Below are positions 32,530 to 44,732 of a stretch of DNA of 64,000 bases, one piece after another. The notes beneath the pieces were generated by a model that was not told the origin of the DNA, did no database searches, and saw only the letters and a program-made list of their open reading frames with translations. How positions within the stretch are numbered: position 1 is the first letter of the stretch; the number at the start of each line of letters is the position of its first letter. The translations under genes were made by a program, and so were the position numbers. Source of the stretch: Ichthyophis bannanicus (taxonomy: Eukaryota; Chordata; Amphibia; Gymnophiona; Ichthyophiidae); contig CM066040.1 in NCBI GenBank assembly GCA_033557465.1, forward strand, positions 1 to 64,000, in the 5' to 3' direction.

Positions 32530-33990
32530 TCTGTCACATTTTCTAGTTTTCGTGTGGGTCCATTTGATGAATTTTTAGATTTGAAAGGTGAGTGGAGGCT
32601 TTTATCACACTCAGTACATGTAAATTTATTTATTTAACAGGTTTGTTATACCACTTTATCATTTCAGTCAAAGAGGTTTTCATTGTAACTTAAAGTGGGT
32701 AAATGTTTTGTCTCCTGCATGGATTCCTTTGGTGATTTTTTAGAGTTGAAAGCCGAGTGAAGCTTCTATTACATTCAATACATGTAAATGGTTTGTCTCC
32801 TGCATGGATCCTTTGATGATTTTTTAGAGTTAAAAGGTGAGTAAAACTTCTGTTACACTCAGTACATGTAAATGGTTTGACTCCAGTATGGAGCCTTTGG
32901 TGAACTTTTAGAGTATAGAGAGGTGAGTGAAGCTTTTTATTACACTCTTGTACATGTAAATGGTTTGTCTCCCGTGTGGGTTATTGGTGAGTTTTTAAAT
33001 GTGAAAGTTGAATGTAGCTTTTATTACATTCAGTGCATGTAAACGGCTTGTCTCCCGTGTGGGTCATTTGGTGATTTTTTAAATGCGATAAACGAGTGTA
33101 GCTCTTATTACATTCAGTACATGTAAATGGTTTATCTCCATTGTGGGTCATTTGGTGAATTTTTAGATTTGAAAGGTGAGCGAAGCTTTATTACACTCAG
33201 TACATGTAAATGGTTTTGTCTCCTGTGTGGATCCTTTGGTGACGTTTTAGATTTGAAAGGTGAGCAAAAGCTTTTATTACACTCAGTACATGTAAATGGT
33301 TTGTCTCCTGTGTGGATCTTTTTGGTGAATTTTTAGAGCTGAAAGCCGAGCAAAGCTTTTATTACACTCAGTACATGTAAATGGCTTGTCTCCCATGTGG
33401 ATTCGTTGGTGACATTTTAGAGTTGAAAGTTGAGTGAAGCATTTTTTACACTCTGTGCATGAAAAACAGTTTGTCTCCTATGTACCTCGTTTTGTAATTT
33501 GTAGAGCTGAAAGCCGAATGAAGCTATTATTACACTCAGTCCATGTCAATGGTTTCTCACCTGTGTAACATGTGAAGCTCTTGTTACAAGTAAAATTGAT
33601 GCTCTCATTACACACGGTACATGTAAATTCTTTCTGGCCTTTCTTTTCCTTTCCTTTCTCCCTGGTCGAGTGTAGAAGTCACTTGATCATTATTATTATT
33701 TTGGAATAATGTCTCTCTTTTCAAGTGTCTCTGATGCTCAGGAGTATTAGTTTGCGCCCTGTCACTTCTCTCACGCTCAGTGAGTCCATTTGGTGAGTCC
33801 TCCTGCAGAAACTCTCCGCTCCTTCTTCAATGCCTGCTGGCAATTCTTTGGTTTTTTCCTCTCAGTCCCCTGGGAAATATTCACCCAGACACTTCCTGAT
33901 TGTTTCTGGGATTTGTTCCATTTTTATCTGATGTTCTTTTCGGTTCCCCTCTCTCTTCCTTTTCTGAATTATTTCATGACCTGCTGGATA
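32530..33990 (-). pseudogene. C2H2 zinc-finger protein gene, finger array decayed
   Basis: The minus strand holds about twelve C2H2 units with 84-bp periodicity. Each unit has 'FTCTECNKSF' then 'LKIHQ..H' then the linker 'TGDKP', so DNA binding was the ancestral role. Units are centred near 33620, 33541, 33457, 33374, 33289, 33204, 33119, 33036, 32951, 32866, 32784 and 32616. Linker and Cys/His residues survive in most. Single-base frameshifts break the array (for example at 33220, 33320, 32945) and stops occur near its start. Upstream, the same exon begins after an acceptor-like 'tttatatccag' (about 33984). It includes 'IPETIRKCLGEYFPGD' and 'RAQTNTPEHQRHLKRE', a linker of the kind found before finger arrays. 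No KRAB exon is seen. It is probably one member of a lineage-expanded finger cluster. Confidence 0.85.
32622..32706 (-). mobile_element. SINE/L2-tail insertion inside a zinc finger
   Basis: Read on the minus strand, 'actttaagttacaatg..aacctctttgactgaaatgataaagtggtata' plus '(aaat)n' matches the tail of the SINE at 36870-36930. The finger sequence 'acatgtaaat' resumes on the other side as 'gtaaatg', a short target duplication. Confidence 0.7.
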
Positions 33991-34245
33991 TAAATAGAAA
34001 ACATTAGTCGTGTGTTTGAAGACAGTGGTGGTTTCTGCAATACTACTCGTATATAATAACAGGAAGGACAGGTTATGTTGCACTGCTATATTCATGTGTT
34101 TCCTAGAATTGATGAGTTTCTTATTTGTAAACCATTTCTTAGAAGCTTTTATTGCAACATACAGAGAGTTTGTGAGAAGTGTAATGGCGTGGAGGAGTAA
34201 TCTGATGGTTGGGAACTGAAACCAGGATTCAATTCCCACTAGCAC

Positions 34246-36790
34246 TCCTTATTTTTTTATTTATTTATTGTATTTCTATATCCGCACCTATTCCGCATCA
34301 GCACGGTTTACAAGGAACAGGTTTGTACAATGTTGAACGTTCAGACATTGAACTTACATAAAACAGGGAGTTTAAAACATGGGTAACAGGTGAACTTTAT
34401 ACACTATGTACAGAAAGGGGGTCGCATCGTAGTTGAGTCTACAAATACAAGCCCTATGATGGGTGTCTAGGTGTAGTGGGACGATAACATTGGGGATTGT
34501 TTAGGCAGCACTGGGTTGAGAGACTGTTGGGTCGTGAGAAGCTGCCTAGGTGATGTTGTCAGATATACAGAAGTGTTGTTGAAATAGATGGTGCTTGAGG
34601 GATTTTCGGAATTGGGGGAGGTTGTTTATGGTCCGGATTTCCACTGGGAGGAGGAGAGTTCCAGCAGGAGGGGGCAAAAACAAGGCAAAGGCACGCTTTC
34701 TCGTAGATTTGTTGTATTTTGTAATGGCTTTCAGAAGGAGGATGGTATTACAGGACGTGGCCCTTCTTAATCTGTTATCTGGGGTGGGTTGAACCAGGTC
34801 TGACAAAGTGGTTGATGTGATTCTGTTGAACTGCTTTAAACGTCATGGTGAGGACCTTAAATGTGATCCTGTACTGTACGGGGAGCCAGTGTAGGCTCTT
34901 CAGAATGGGGGTAATATGGTCTCTCCGAGATGCTCCATAGAGAGTTCTAGCTGCGGTGTTCATCGCTAGCTGCAGGAATTTATCGAGTCTTTGGGAGGCC
35001 AAGTAGGATGGAGTTGGCGTAGTCGAAGTGGGGCATTATTATGGCCTGGAAGACTGTCCGGAAGTCATTTGGTTCTAGAGTGTTCTTCATGAGGCGAAGT
35101 GTCCGTATTTTATGGTAGATTTGTCATGACGGTATTATCTATATGGGCATGCATGTCCAGGCGCTGGTCAAGTGTTACACCTAAGTAATCTGATCGTTGT
35201 CTTGGAGATGAGTTCTGCGTTATTCACCGCCCCCCCCCTTAATTGATGAGGGGGGAGTGAATGACTGGTTTTCTTCCGATGAATAGGACTTCTGTCTTTT
35301 TAGATTTATTCTGAGCATTTGGTTGTGTAGCCATTCTGTGACCACGTTGAAGCAGGAAGAGAGCTGGTCAAGATTTGGATGGTTTGTGTCTATTGGGGTG
35401 AACATTAGGACATCGTCAGCATATACTAGGCAGTTAATGTTGAATGACCGGATAAGGCTGCAGATGGGCTGCATATAGATATTGAACAGAAGGGGTGATA
35501 GTGATGACCCTTGTGGGATGCCTTTTTCTTGCGGGAAAGGGTATGATAATGAGGAGCCGGAGCGGACATATTGCCATCTGTCACTCAGGTATGAGGCGCA
35601 CCATGCTAAGCGTTGCCGTGGATGCCCTTCTCAGCAAGGCGGGATAGAAGTATCTTGTGGTCAACCGAGTCGAAGGCTGGGCTGCGATGTCCAGAAAGAT
35701 GAGGGCGAAACCCTGTCTGATGTTGTCGAGCCCGATGGTAAGGGTGTTGAATAAGGTAGGTCAGTAGGGTATCCACTCCATGGGATTCTCTGAATCCGTG
35801 CTGACAGCAGTCGAGGGGAGCATTGTTTTCGATATGATGGGTCAGTTGCTGGGGGGAAATTTTTTCCATGATTTTATCCGGAGCGGGATGCTCAATATAG
35901 ACCTGTAGGAATCCATCTTTGAGGGGTCAAGCTTTTTGTTCTTCAGTAGCGGTCTTATTGAGGTCTGTTTCAGGTTCTGTGGGAATATCCCAGCTGTGAA
36001 GGATGTTCCTATTAGTTTGGAGAGGAAAGGGCTGAGGTCTGATTTTAGTGCTTTTACCCAGTGTGCCGGGCACGGATCACTAGGTGCCAGTGGTGGTGTT
36101 TATGCATGTGATGGTATTCTGGACCTCCCTCGGTGTTGGGGGTGAGAAGGAGTTAAGAATGTGCTGGTTATCTGCCGTCCCATTCGGAGTGGCGAAGTGG
36201 GAAGGTAGCAATATTGGTTCATCCGGAGGGTGGTAGTTTGCAGGGGTAACGGGTTGGTTCGTCTTTGAGTGTAGGTAGTCGCGTATTCCTGAGGGTCAGG
36301 TAGGTTTGTTTGGTTTGGGGAAGGGTCCTTAGCCAGATTTTTGACTAGATTGAATAGCTCTCGCGGCTTGTTTATGGCTCTCAGTAAGATTTCTGCGTGG
36401 TATTGTTTCATTCTTGTGGAGACGGCTGTTCTATGGTCATCGAGGTGGGCGTTGTAAGCCTGATGGCTCTCGGTTGACCTTAATCTGCGCCATCGTTTTT
36501 CAAGTTAACGCAACCGCCGAAGAGGACGCTGTGAGTTCAGGTGAGTACCAAGGCGCTTTTTTTCTACCACTGTAGTTTTTCTTGGTAGTTGGGACGTCAC
36601 TTACTGCATTGAGGGACTTGTTCCATAATGTTATCATGTCATCGAGGTGAGTTCGGTGGTTCCAGAAGAGGGTGTGCTCTCTCGATGATCTCCTGCTTGT
36701 TGAATGGGCGGTAGCGTGTATGAGCTGGAGTGGTGTTGGCGAATGGGGTAGGAGGATAGGAAGGTCCGTGAGGGGAAGGCAGCAGAATCC
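34246..36790 (-). mobile_element. L2-type LINE, 5'-truncated in the endonuclease/RT linker
   Basis: In minus order: 'NKSLNAVSDVP' and 'RKKAPWYSPEL' (36811-36500), 'EILLRAINKPRELFNLVKNL' (36411-36350), 'QHGFRESHGVDTLLTYL' (about 35800-35750), 'AFDSVDHKILLSRLAEKGI' (about 35680-35620), 'LVYADDVLMF' (Y-A-D-D, about 35433-35404), 'LQLAMNTAARTLYGASRRDH' (about 34978-34920) and 'LHWLPVQYRITFKVL'. The 3' end 'ccttgtaaaccgtgctgatgcgga' is followed by '(aaat)n' at 34246-34265. Six or more frameshifts are present. Confidence 0.9.
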
Positions 36791-36955
36791 TTGTGGCCTT
36801 GGGCAAATCACTTAACCCTCCAATGCCTCAGATGAATGCAAGTTATCAATGTCCTTGTTTAATGTACATTACCAAGTTTAAGTTACAATGTAAACCACTT
36901 TGACTAAATGATAAAATGGTATAAAGAAAACTGTTAATTAAATAAAATAAAATAA
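36790..36955 (+). mobile_element. MIR/V-SINE-type SINE with LINE tail
   Basis: 'ccttgggcaaatcacttaac' is the conserved SINE core. The 3' part 'caatgtaaaccactttgact' to 'ggtataaagaaaac' ends in '(aataaa)n'. A pol III promoter head is not visible, so it is 5'-truncated. Confidence 0.8.
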
Positions 36956-37739
36956 ATGTCCCCTTGGAAAAGGCAGTGTGTAGACTCAAGAGCTTTGAAG
37001 AATGGTCTGAATGAGAATATATTATAATCTGCCGCTCATCAGGAAGTTTCTTTCATCAGGGTTAAGTAATGGAATCCCTGATGTAGACTTCTGTGGAAAC
37101 ACAGCCCCTGTTTGGGCCCAGTTCCATCTTCCGTCTAACTTATAGCATGGATTATAAACAGACTAGAATAGGTTTAAGAAGCATAATAAGGGTACAGTGT
37201 GGTAGATCTGTGAAGTGGAGAAATGGGCATCTTACGCCTGCGTGAAAAATAGACAAATATTTTATGAGGGGCTTAGTGAGCAAATTATCACTTTAATCCA
37301 TTCTATAAAAATATGCCTTTCTCTTCCCTTGAAATATCCATTTAAACAGGGCAGCATGAACACATACAAAAATGTAATGCATGTAACAGAGATTCTGGAT
37401 CCATGCATACAGTATCCTCACAAGGGGCTTACTCTGACACACTTAGGGCCCATTCAGGTTGCCATGAAATTGCTACGTACAGACAAGGTGGCCCTCTGTG
37501 CAGGAGCGATGGGTTAAACTGAGTACCTCTAACTACCAACCGCCCAGTGCGGCATGTGTGGAAGCAGAAGAAAAATTCAGCTGAAAGAAGCAATCATGTG
37601 ATCACAGTTACTCTTAAGCAGAGGTCTAGAGAATACAGTATTTCAAGTCAGGTACAGGGGCAGGGCAGCTACCATCCCTTGGAACACATGCCTGTCCAAG
37701 AGTTTTAATGCATTATGGGCTGCACATTACAAGAACAGT
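36956..37739. other. unassigned
   Basis: I recognise no repeat or gene. 37215-37517 is an open frame of 100 codons without a recognisable domain, probably chance. Confidence 0.3.
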
Positions 37740-38015
37740 GGTACAGTACAGGGTCAAAAGTCTTTGGAGAAACTAAAGAAAGGCAGGACCTGGGGCTGGT
37801 CATATCTGATGAATTGTAACATGGTTCAAAACAGGTAGAAAAGTGACAGCAAAGCCGAAGGATGCTTGGGTGCATAGAGAGAGGAATGTCCAGCGAGAAA
37901 AAGGAGGCAATAGTTTCCTCTGAATAAGGTTCTGGTGAGACTTCATTGTTGGTGTATTGTGTACAAATTTGGAGACTGCAACCCTTTAAAAAATGTGATA
38001 GAGCCGTTTTTTTAA
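37740..38015 (+). mobile_element. CR1 ORF2 C-terminal fragment
   Basis: The plus strand reads 'DLGLVISDE', 'EGCLGA' and 'KVLVRLHCWCIVYKFGDC' in shifting frames. This corresponds to the 'LGCIRERN..' and 'LVRPHLEYSVQFW' blocks of the CR1 at 7307-7843. The fragment then changes to a different CR1 segment. Confidence 0.65.
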
Positions 38016-39395
38016 CACTAGATAAATGGGGGAACGAAAGTTTGACAATCATCAAAGAGTGCATGGTTCAGGATACTAACAAAACAGGGTAATATAGGGC
38101 ATTCCTGATAAAGAGGTCAGTAAAGGGAAAAAAGTTAATCCAGGGCACATTTACAAAAGATCAGAGCTGAAAAAATTCAAATTAACCCTATCAAACTGAT
38201 AACCGAGGTAATTGTTAATATGAAACAAAAAAACAAACTTTTAAAATGCCTTGTTGTATGCAAATGCTAGACGCCTAAAAATAAGATAGGAGAAGTTTAG
38301 AATATTTTAGCACTGAATGAAAGGTTAGATATTATTGACATCTCCGAGATACTAGTGGAAGGTTGACAAACCAATGGTTCACCATGATACCTGGGTACAG
38401 ACTTACATCACAATGATAGAATCGATCAAGTTGATGGAGGGATTGTGCTGTATGTTTAAAGAGGAGCATTGAGTCAAACAGGATAAGAGTTGTTCAGGAA
38501 ACAAAATTAAATTGTAGAAATCTCTATAGACATCAAATTACATGTTAAAATGAGAAGGGAATGCCAGTGGGGGGTGTATTAACTAGGGCCGTCTGGCCAG
38601 AATGACAGACAGATGACAAAATGGCTAACAGAACAGAAATTAGGAAAGCTAACAAAATTTACAACACATCGATACGAGGTGGAATTCAATTAGAGCCAGT
38701 AATGACTTGGGCCAAATGTCATATCAGGATAAGGCCTAGGTAGAGAGAGAAAATTTCCTACATGAAATAAGTGACTGCTTCACGGAGAAACTGGTTCAGC
38801 AACAGACATGAGGGGGAACACAGGGTCCTGGTGTGGAGAGGTAACTGTGTTGGGGGCCACTTCGGCAATACTGAATCATTAACATGCATCCTATTTGATT
38901 TAATAAATGGAGAAGAGCGACACAAAGGAAATCCACTTCACTGGGCCTTTAACTTTCAAAAGGGAGGCTATGATTAAACGAGGGAGGAAAATAGGTTAAA
39001 GAAAAAACTAAAAAGACGCACACTGAGTGAATGTCAAAAGAGTTTACACTCAGCCCTGGGTGTTAATTTTAAAACTATTCTTGGAAGCCCAGACCGTACT
39101 TTATTCCACACATTAAGCCACCAAGGGTTGAAAGGACGGTTAACGTCTGCCCAGCATGGTTTAAATGTGCAGTCAGAGAGGCTGACCCTTATAGCCCAAA
39201 CAAAAGCATCTTTCAGAAAATGGAAAAAGGAGCAAAAATGCACGAAAACAGGAAACAACCATAAGCAACGGCCAGTTCGACTGGCAAGGCACTGAAAGGC
39301 AAGCAAACCGAGAATTTTGAAAAAGGCCCTGCCCATGGAAGGCAAAAAACTCATACATAAAGCTAATGAATGCACTTAAAACTATGAGCCAAATC
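38016..39395 (+). mobile_element. CR1-type fragment, ORF1 end to ORF2 endonuclease
   Basis: 'NILALNERLDIIDISEILVEG' (about 38302-38362; residues quoted span one frame) and a run parallel to 46760-47735 mark the endonuclease start. 'FLEAQTVLYSTH' (about 39075-39110) marks the segment after it. All frames are broken by stops and indels. It is the second of three plus-strand copies of this subfamily. Confidence 0.65.
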
Positions 39396-41360
39396 AATAA
39401 GTATGCCCCATACATTTACCAAAAACAAAGGAAACATCCTTGATCTCATTCTTTGCCCACATTGCCTATACTTAACCAAAACCTAGTTCCCACCCGTCAT
39501 ATCCAAGTACCATGGTCGAACCACAATGCTATTATATTCCCTTATACCACATGAAACAAGCCAAGTCATAAAATAAGTAAAGCTTCCAATAATCCATTGC
39601 TGTCTGTTGTTTTCAACAAGGCAAGCATTCCTGGAAGAAACTCTGCCCAAAACTCAACATTGAACCCACTGATCTCTGACACACTGATTCACATGTGGAA
39701 TAAAACCTTAAGTCAACGCCCTCACAATCATCTCCATACAACTGTGGAGTCCCAAGAAATATCACAACAGGCCGTATGGTAGCCACAGATTTACCGAAAT
39801 CCCCAAAACTACAAGCTCAGGAAGCTTGAATGGAAGTGGTGCCACACAGACAATCACACGATCGAGATTCTTACATGACTTGCCTTCATGAACATCGTAC
39901 GAATGATTGAATCAAAGACTGAAGGAAATATCGCACAAAAAACTCCTAATGTCCTCACTAAAATCAGCACGAGAACTGTTTTGGGACATAGTTAAATCTT
40001 TTGATAAAAGTGACCCCATACAGAAATTCCGACATCAGTGCCACCGCACCCACAGATCTTTGGCTACCTACTACACAAAACAAAGCACACTGGAAACTCC
40101 TGCATTACCGAAAAAATCCAGAGCAGCAGTCCCTCGATTACCAAACTATCATCCTTCAAATCCAATCACAAGGGATCACATTGAAAAAAATAAAAATCTT
40201 CACGTGTCTCAAAACACTACCACCTCAGCAATTGACCCGTGCCTGAACTAGCGGGATCAATATATTACATTCAGAACTGAGTGCATTCATTGTCAACAGC
40301 ATTAATTTATCATTTAAGCTGGGAATCGTCCCATCCTCTCTTAAAACTGCATCCATAAGACCTCTATTAAAAAAAATAAAAAACCAAGTGACATAACATT
40401 CTACAGGCCCATTGCCAGCCCTCCTCTTCTGGCGAAAATCATAGAGAAAGATAGTCCAGAGGTAACTCCAATACCAAATCGACTACCATGCTATCCTAGA
40501 CTAGCACCAAACATGGTTTAGACAGAATCATGGAAGTAGACAACTCTGTTAGCTTCCCTCCAGGATAGGATCATTCAGAGGCAGTGAAGGAATCAAAGCA
40601 AAGATTCACTCTAATTATTCATGGACATTGCCTAAGCTTTTAAATTAGTTTGTCACAACACCTGGCTATGTTACCTACAAGAGATAGGACCAGAGCCAAG
40701 GCAATGCTGCATTTTGTCCCCTTATCTAAAAGGATGCCTTTCAAACAGGTAAAAAATAGGGTCACACACATCAGCCACATACAATCAATTAAGAAGGTGT
40801 CCCACACAGAGCAATGCTATCCTCCATGCTTTTTTATCTATTACATTCAGCCTATATGCTCACTGATACAATCATGTGGAATACATTGCAATGTTTACGC
40901 AGACATGAGGTTATAATTGCACATTTTGTCACAGACAAACCCAATCACAACACCTTGATTGAATGCTTGAATGCTGGGGGTCGCTCAATAGCTCCTCCAA
41001 ACACAACTACAGAAGCAAAGATGGAAGTGCTTGTTAATAAACTAAAGAATGAGCATTCAATGCACAGTCAACATTAAATGAGGGGAATGCAGAACTTGAA
41101 GTAAAGCAGGAGATTCAATACCTAGAAATCACACTTGACCAGTGACTGAGCATGCACCCCAAATCAGCCAACCACTAAAGATCTCATCACCTTTGCCCAC
41201 TGCTTGATACACATGACGATCGAACAGTGTTTCAAGCTCTTCTCTTTCCACATTTTTGACTTTGGGAAACTCATCGATCAACGGGGCTTACCACCAGTAA
41301 CATCCTGCAATCACTTAAATTGTCAAAAATACTGCCGCAAATATTCTATATGGAACTTCC
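39396..41360 (+). mobile_element. L2-type LINE, plus strand, runs into the gap
   Basis: 'NILDLILCPHCL' (about 39430) is the endonuclease end. 'RELFWDIVKSFDK' (39970-40010) is the linker. 'FLFITFSLYAH'-like wording is lost, but 'HSAYMLTDTIMW' and 'VYADMRL' (40840-40916) mark the RT catalytic region, with Y-A-D-M instead of Y-A-D-D. 'FDFGKLIDQRGLPPV' followed by 'NILQSLKLSKILPQIF' (41255-41350) is the diverged 'LDYCN..L.GLP....LQ..QN.AA' block. The fragment is cut by the N gap. It is old, with many stops. Confidence 0.7.
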
Positions 41361-41860
41361 NNNNNNNNNNNNNNNNNNNNNNNNNNNNNNNNNNNNNNNN
41401 NNNNNNNNNNNNNNNNNNNNNNNNNNNNNNNNNNNNNNNNNNNNNNNNNNNNNNNNNNNNNNNNNNNNNNNNNNNNNNNNNNNNNNNNNNNNNNNNNNNN
41501 NNNNNNNNNNNNNNNNNNNNNNNNNNNNNNNNNNNNNNNNNNNNNNNNNNNNNNNNNNNNNNNNNNNNNNNNNNNNNNNNNNNNNNNNNNNNNNNNNNNN
41601 NNNNNNNNNNNNNNNNNNNNNNNNNNNNNNNNNNNNNNNNNNNNNNNNNNNNNNNNNNNNNNNNNNNNNNNNNNNNNNNNNNNNNNNNNNNNNNNNNNNN
41701 NNNNNNNNNNNNNNNNNNNNNNNNNNNNNNNNNNNNNNNNNNNNNNNNNNNNNNNNNNNNNNNNNNNNNNNNNNNNNNNNNNNNNNNNNNNNNNNNNNNN
41801 NNNNNNNNNNNNNNNNNNNNNNNNNNNNNNNNNNNNNNNNNNNNNNNNNNNNNNNNNNNN
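41361..41860. other. assembly gap, 500 N
   Basis: Exactly 500 Ns. The left edge is in an L2 and the right edge is inside the first copy of the 3-kb unit, so the start of that unit is missing. Confidence 1.
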
Positions 41861-41984
41861 CCACACCTACACAGTGATAGTAAGGACACACCTTTCGTGT
41901 CGAGGACATATGCAATGGTAATAGTCTATCTTTTACCCCACTGAGCACAGACACCATGAACAGGGGCAGTACCTAGAGCAGACT

Positions 41985-42180
41985 CTCCCAAATGCATTCC
42001 TGGTGTGCCACACACCAGTCAGGTTCCATGCTGCCACTCATACAAATGCCTGTGCTGTATATCTATGCACCACCCCCATGGCATGTAGATGTAGCTCATG
42101 CATATTCATGAGGGACAGCAGGAAAACACGAACAGTGTGATGCAGACCTGGACTGGGGTTGGGAATCTCTGCCGTAAAGC
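41985..42180. mobile_element. degenerate hAT-like TIR relic in copy A
   Basis: 'cagactctcccaaatgcattcctg' and 'ccagtcaggt' on the left, 'catgcatattcatgag' in the middle and 'cagacctggactggggttgggaatctctgcc' on the right correspond to parts of the element at 29507-30380. The same relic is in copy B at about 50905-51110, so it predates the duplication. Confidence 0.5.
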
Positions 42181-43165
42181 AGCAGCCAACAGGGGCAGAC
42201 ACACCCACACCCACACCCACAGGCCCCATTGGCCAATGTCTCCTGGAGAGGCAGAACAGTGGACCCTGCGTGCATCTCCCAATACTAGCACCTGCATACC
42301 TTAGCAATGTCACCCTACACCTGAGGTATACGGTACACAGCTCTGAGACGTTTGCTAGGAGTACTGGCAGATAGATATCCATACGTTACGCACATACTGC
42401 TAGTTGACCCCATCAGAACAATCTGTTAGGTGTTTGCGGGGCGTGCTCCAGGACTGGCCTCTGACGGTGTTTACCACCCTGGGGAGTGACCCCCAGCAGT
42501 ACTGCGTACCATATCCATGCCTTGCCGTGCCTAGGACAGGTTTGGTGGCCAAGGCTAATTACCTCCTCAATAGTAGCACCATGCTGGCATAGGTGTGGAA
42601 GTGTGTGTCTGTCTATACAGTGGGTGCTGGCTGCAAGCCCCTTCCACAGCCCACACTGCCAGCACTGTTGCCAGTATTGGCCTGCTAATGTGCATAATGA
42701 GTAGCAAGGGACCATGGGTATATCTCAGACAGGGTGGGCTGACCAGGATGCAGCTGCACAGGGCATAGGGCACTGGCAGGGACATGGTAGTGCCCTGGCC
42801 ACCACCTACACAGACAGGGGGACCTCTGTATGTGCTGCTGGGGGATCACTCTCACCCTGAGTGTGCAGTGATGGCAGCATGGCTAGGCACACCCATAGTG
42901 CTATATTGTGTTTCTCTCATGTGATATATATGGGTTTCCTGTTGGGGCCTTTTCACTGACTTATCTGCTTGTGTGTGCTGCCACCCCAGTTGTGGGTGCA
43001 TGCATTTCCATCAGGACCAACCAGCAGACTGAGCACAGATGGTATGTGTCTTGATAGAGTGCCTTGCAGGGTGCAGTGGCTGATGGCTTGCTGCAGGAGA
43101 ATATCCAGGCCTAATGTCTGTCTGATATTGTGTTATGGATGTGTGTGGAGCTGCTTGGACTGCCC

Positions 43166-43379
43166 GGGGGGGGGGGGGTGGTCTACTGCCCCAGCAGGAC
43201 TGGGGTTGATGGTTGACTCTACTGCCATGGGGGACGGGGGGGGGGGGTGGGGGGGGGGGGGGGGGGGGTGGGGGGGGGGGGGGGGGGGGGGGGGGGTTAG
43301 AAAGGAAGATAGTAAATTGGGGATCTGTTGGTGGGAGACCTGTTTGTCCACGGGGGTGGGGGGGGGGGGGGGGGGGGGG
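43166..43379 (+). repeat. poly(G) cluster
   Basis: Three G-rich runs lie at 43166-43178, about 43229-43296 and 43351-43379, the middle one nearly pure G over about 65 bases. Copy B has only 9-14-base runs at the matching places (52165-52260). Confidence 0.9.
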
Positions 43380-43714
43380 TGTTGTTCCACTAACTGTGGC
43401 AGACAGTGATCTCCAAGATGTTTATGCAGCACCTACCTATTTCACAGGTTATTGCTGCTTTGGAGCTCTGGCATGGCCACATTCAGCCATGCAAGGTGTT
43501 GTGCACCTGGTCCTGGGCGCATCATCACACACTCAGGGTGGGCATAGTAACCGCACAATGTGATGGTGTTTAGCTACTCTTTGCCGTTTGTCCACCCACT
43601 CAGGACACCCTACCAGGCCGAGGTGCTGTGTGGGTGCACAAGGACACCTCCCCCTACCAGGCCGGGTAGCTTTAGGGGTGCAGTTCCCATCTTGTGTGCA
43701 TCTGTGGACAGCTG

Positions 43715-43741
43715 ATTTGCATGTGCAGTGCATCATGGGTA
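43715..43741. promoter_or_regulatory. octamer plus ZNF143/Staf-like site, copy A
   Basis: 'atttgcat' (43715-43722) is an exact octamer for POU2F1. Seven bases later 'catcatgggta' (43731-43741) reads on the minus strand as 'TACCCATGATGCACTGCA', one mismatch from the Staf consensus as I know it. This pair makes up the distal element of vertebrate snRNA, tRNA-Sec and other type 3 pol III genes. A tRNA-like module begins about 110 bases downstream. Confidence 0.55.
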
Positions 43742-43852
43742 CGGGTGGCCTAACCATATCCTGTTTACATCCACGCAAGAAGCACTGGCTGTGATGTGGA
43801 CGTGCAGGCTATCTGCAGCCAGGCAAAGGGGCTTGCTTACAGCTATAGATGT

Positions 43853-43921
43853 TGTGTATAGCCCAATGGTTATGCCACTGATGTGCAGTCAGAGGGTCAG
43901 GGGTTTCATACCCAACCAGTT
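43853..43921 (+). other. tRNA-like module with A and B boxes, copy A
   Basis: 'tagcccaatggttatgcc' fits the A box (TRGYNNARNGG). 'ggggtttcataccc' stands at the B-box position, with mismatches. It is a SINE head or tRNA relic, not a functional tRNA gene: no cloverleaf with an intact acceptor stem is evident. Confidence 0.5.
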
Positions 43922-44322
43922 GGGTGGTTCTGTGAGAGGGTTTTCCATAAGCATTTTTTACATTTACTGTATCATATGTTGATGACTTGCAAGAACAACC
44001 TAAGCAGTACTGGACCCATAAGGTGACTCTGAGGGTGGCTTATTGGCGGGCCCTATAGGCGGCACGTTATGGGTGGCATCCATATAGGGTGCACTATACA
44101 GTATCCTGTGTTCGCAACACCATGCTGCCCTATAGGGGACATTCTAGGGTGCTTTTGTAACATGTGCCTTATGGTCCCGCCTTATGTTAACATGCTGTGA
44201 GAGTGCGTTTTGCTAGTAGAGTTATCCCCAAATAGAAGTAAAACTCCTCCGAAATCACTCCACAAACCATAACCCACACCTTGACTGCCTCAGCCTAGCC
44301 TTTTTTCAATGGGCATTGTGAG

Positions 44323-44392
44323 GCGATTTGAACCCCTTGTCCCTACAACCAAAAAATTTTTGGTCAGTTGTCTTTCCCATTGTGCTGTGGCT
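44323..44392 (-). other. tRNA-like module, minus strand, copy A
   Basis: On the minus strand 'agccacagcacaatggg' (A-box like) is followed about 40 bases later by 'ggggttcaaatc', a good B box (GGTTCRANNCC). It is the homologue of 53153-53213 in copy B. Confidence 0.5.
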
Positions 44393-44732
44393 GTGTTCCT
44401 TTGGCTTAGCATCACCGCGTCCGCCTTGTGGCCAATCAGCGCCCGCATCCTGCTGCCGCACAGATGAACACGCTTGCGCCGCCTTATATGCCGCCCCACA
44501 ATTAACAGTTCGCGCCGCATATGATGCCGGCCCCAATATGAACTAGACAGTCGCCGCCTTCTTGCCGCTCCCACAATGACCAGTTGCGCACGCCTTATGT
44601 GCGTGGCCCCAAAATGGAACAGTGCGCCACTTAAATAAGCCGCACCCCAAAATATCTATTTTGCCTCCCTGACAACACATTTCCACATTCAAGGTGGTGC
44701 CTCATCCAGAGCTTTTTGTGCTGCCACACAAC

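Noticed and set aside
43133..43563. Glycine-rich or proline-rich proteins
   Set aside because: They are translations of poly(G) runs, with no conservation in copy B.
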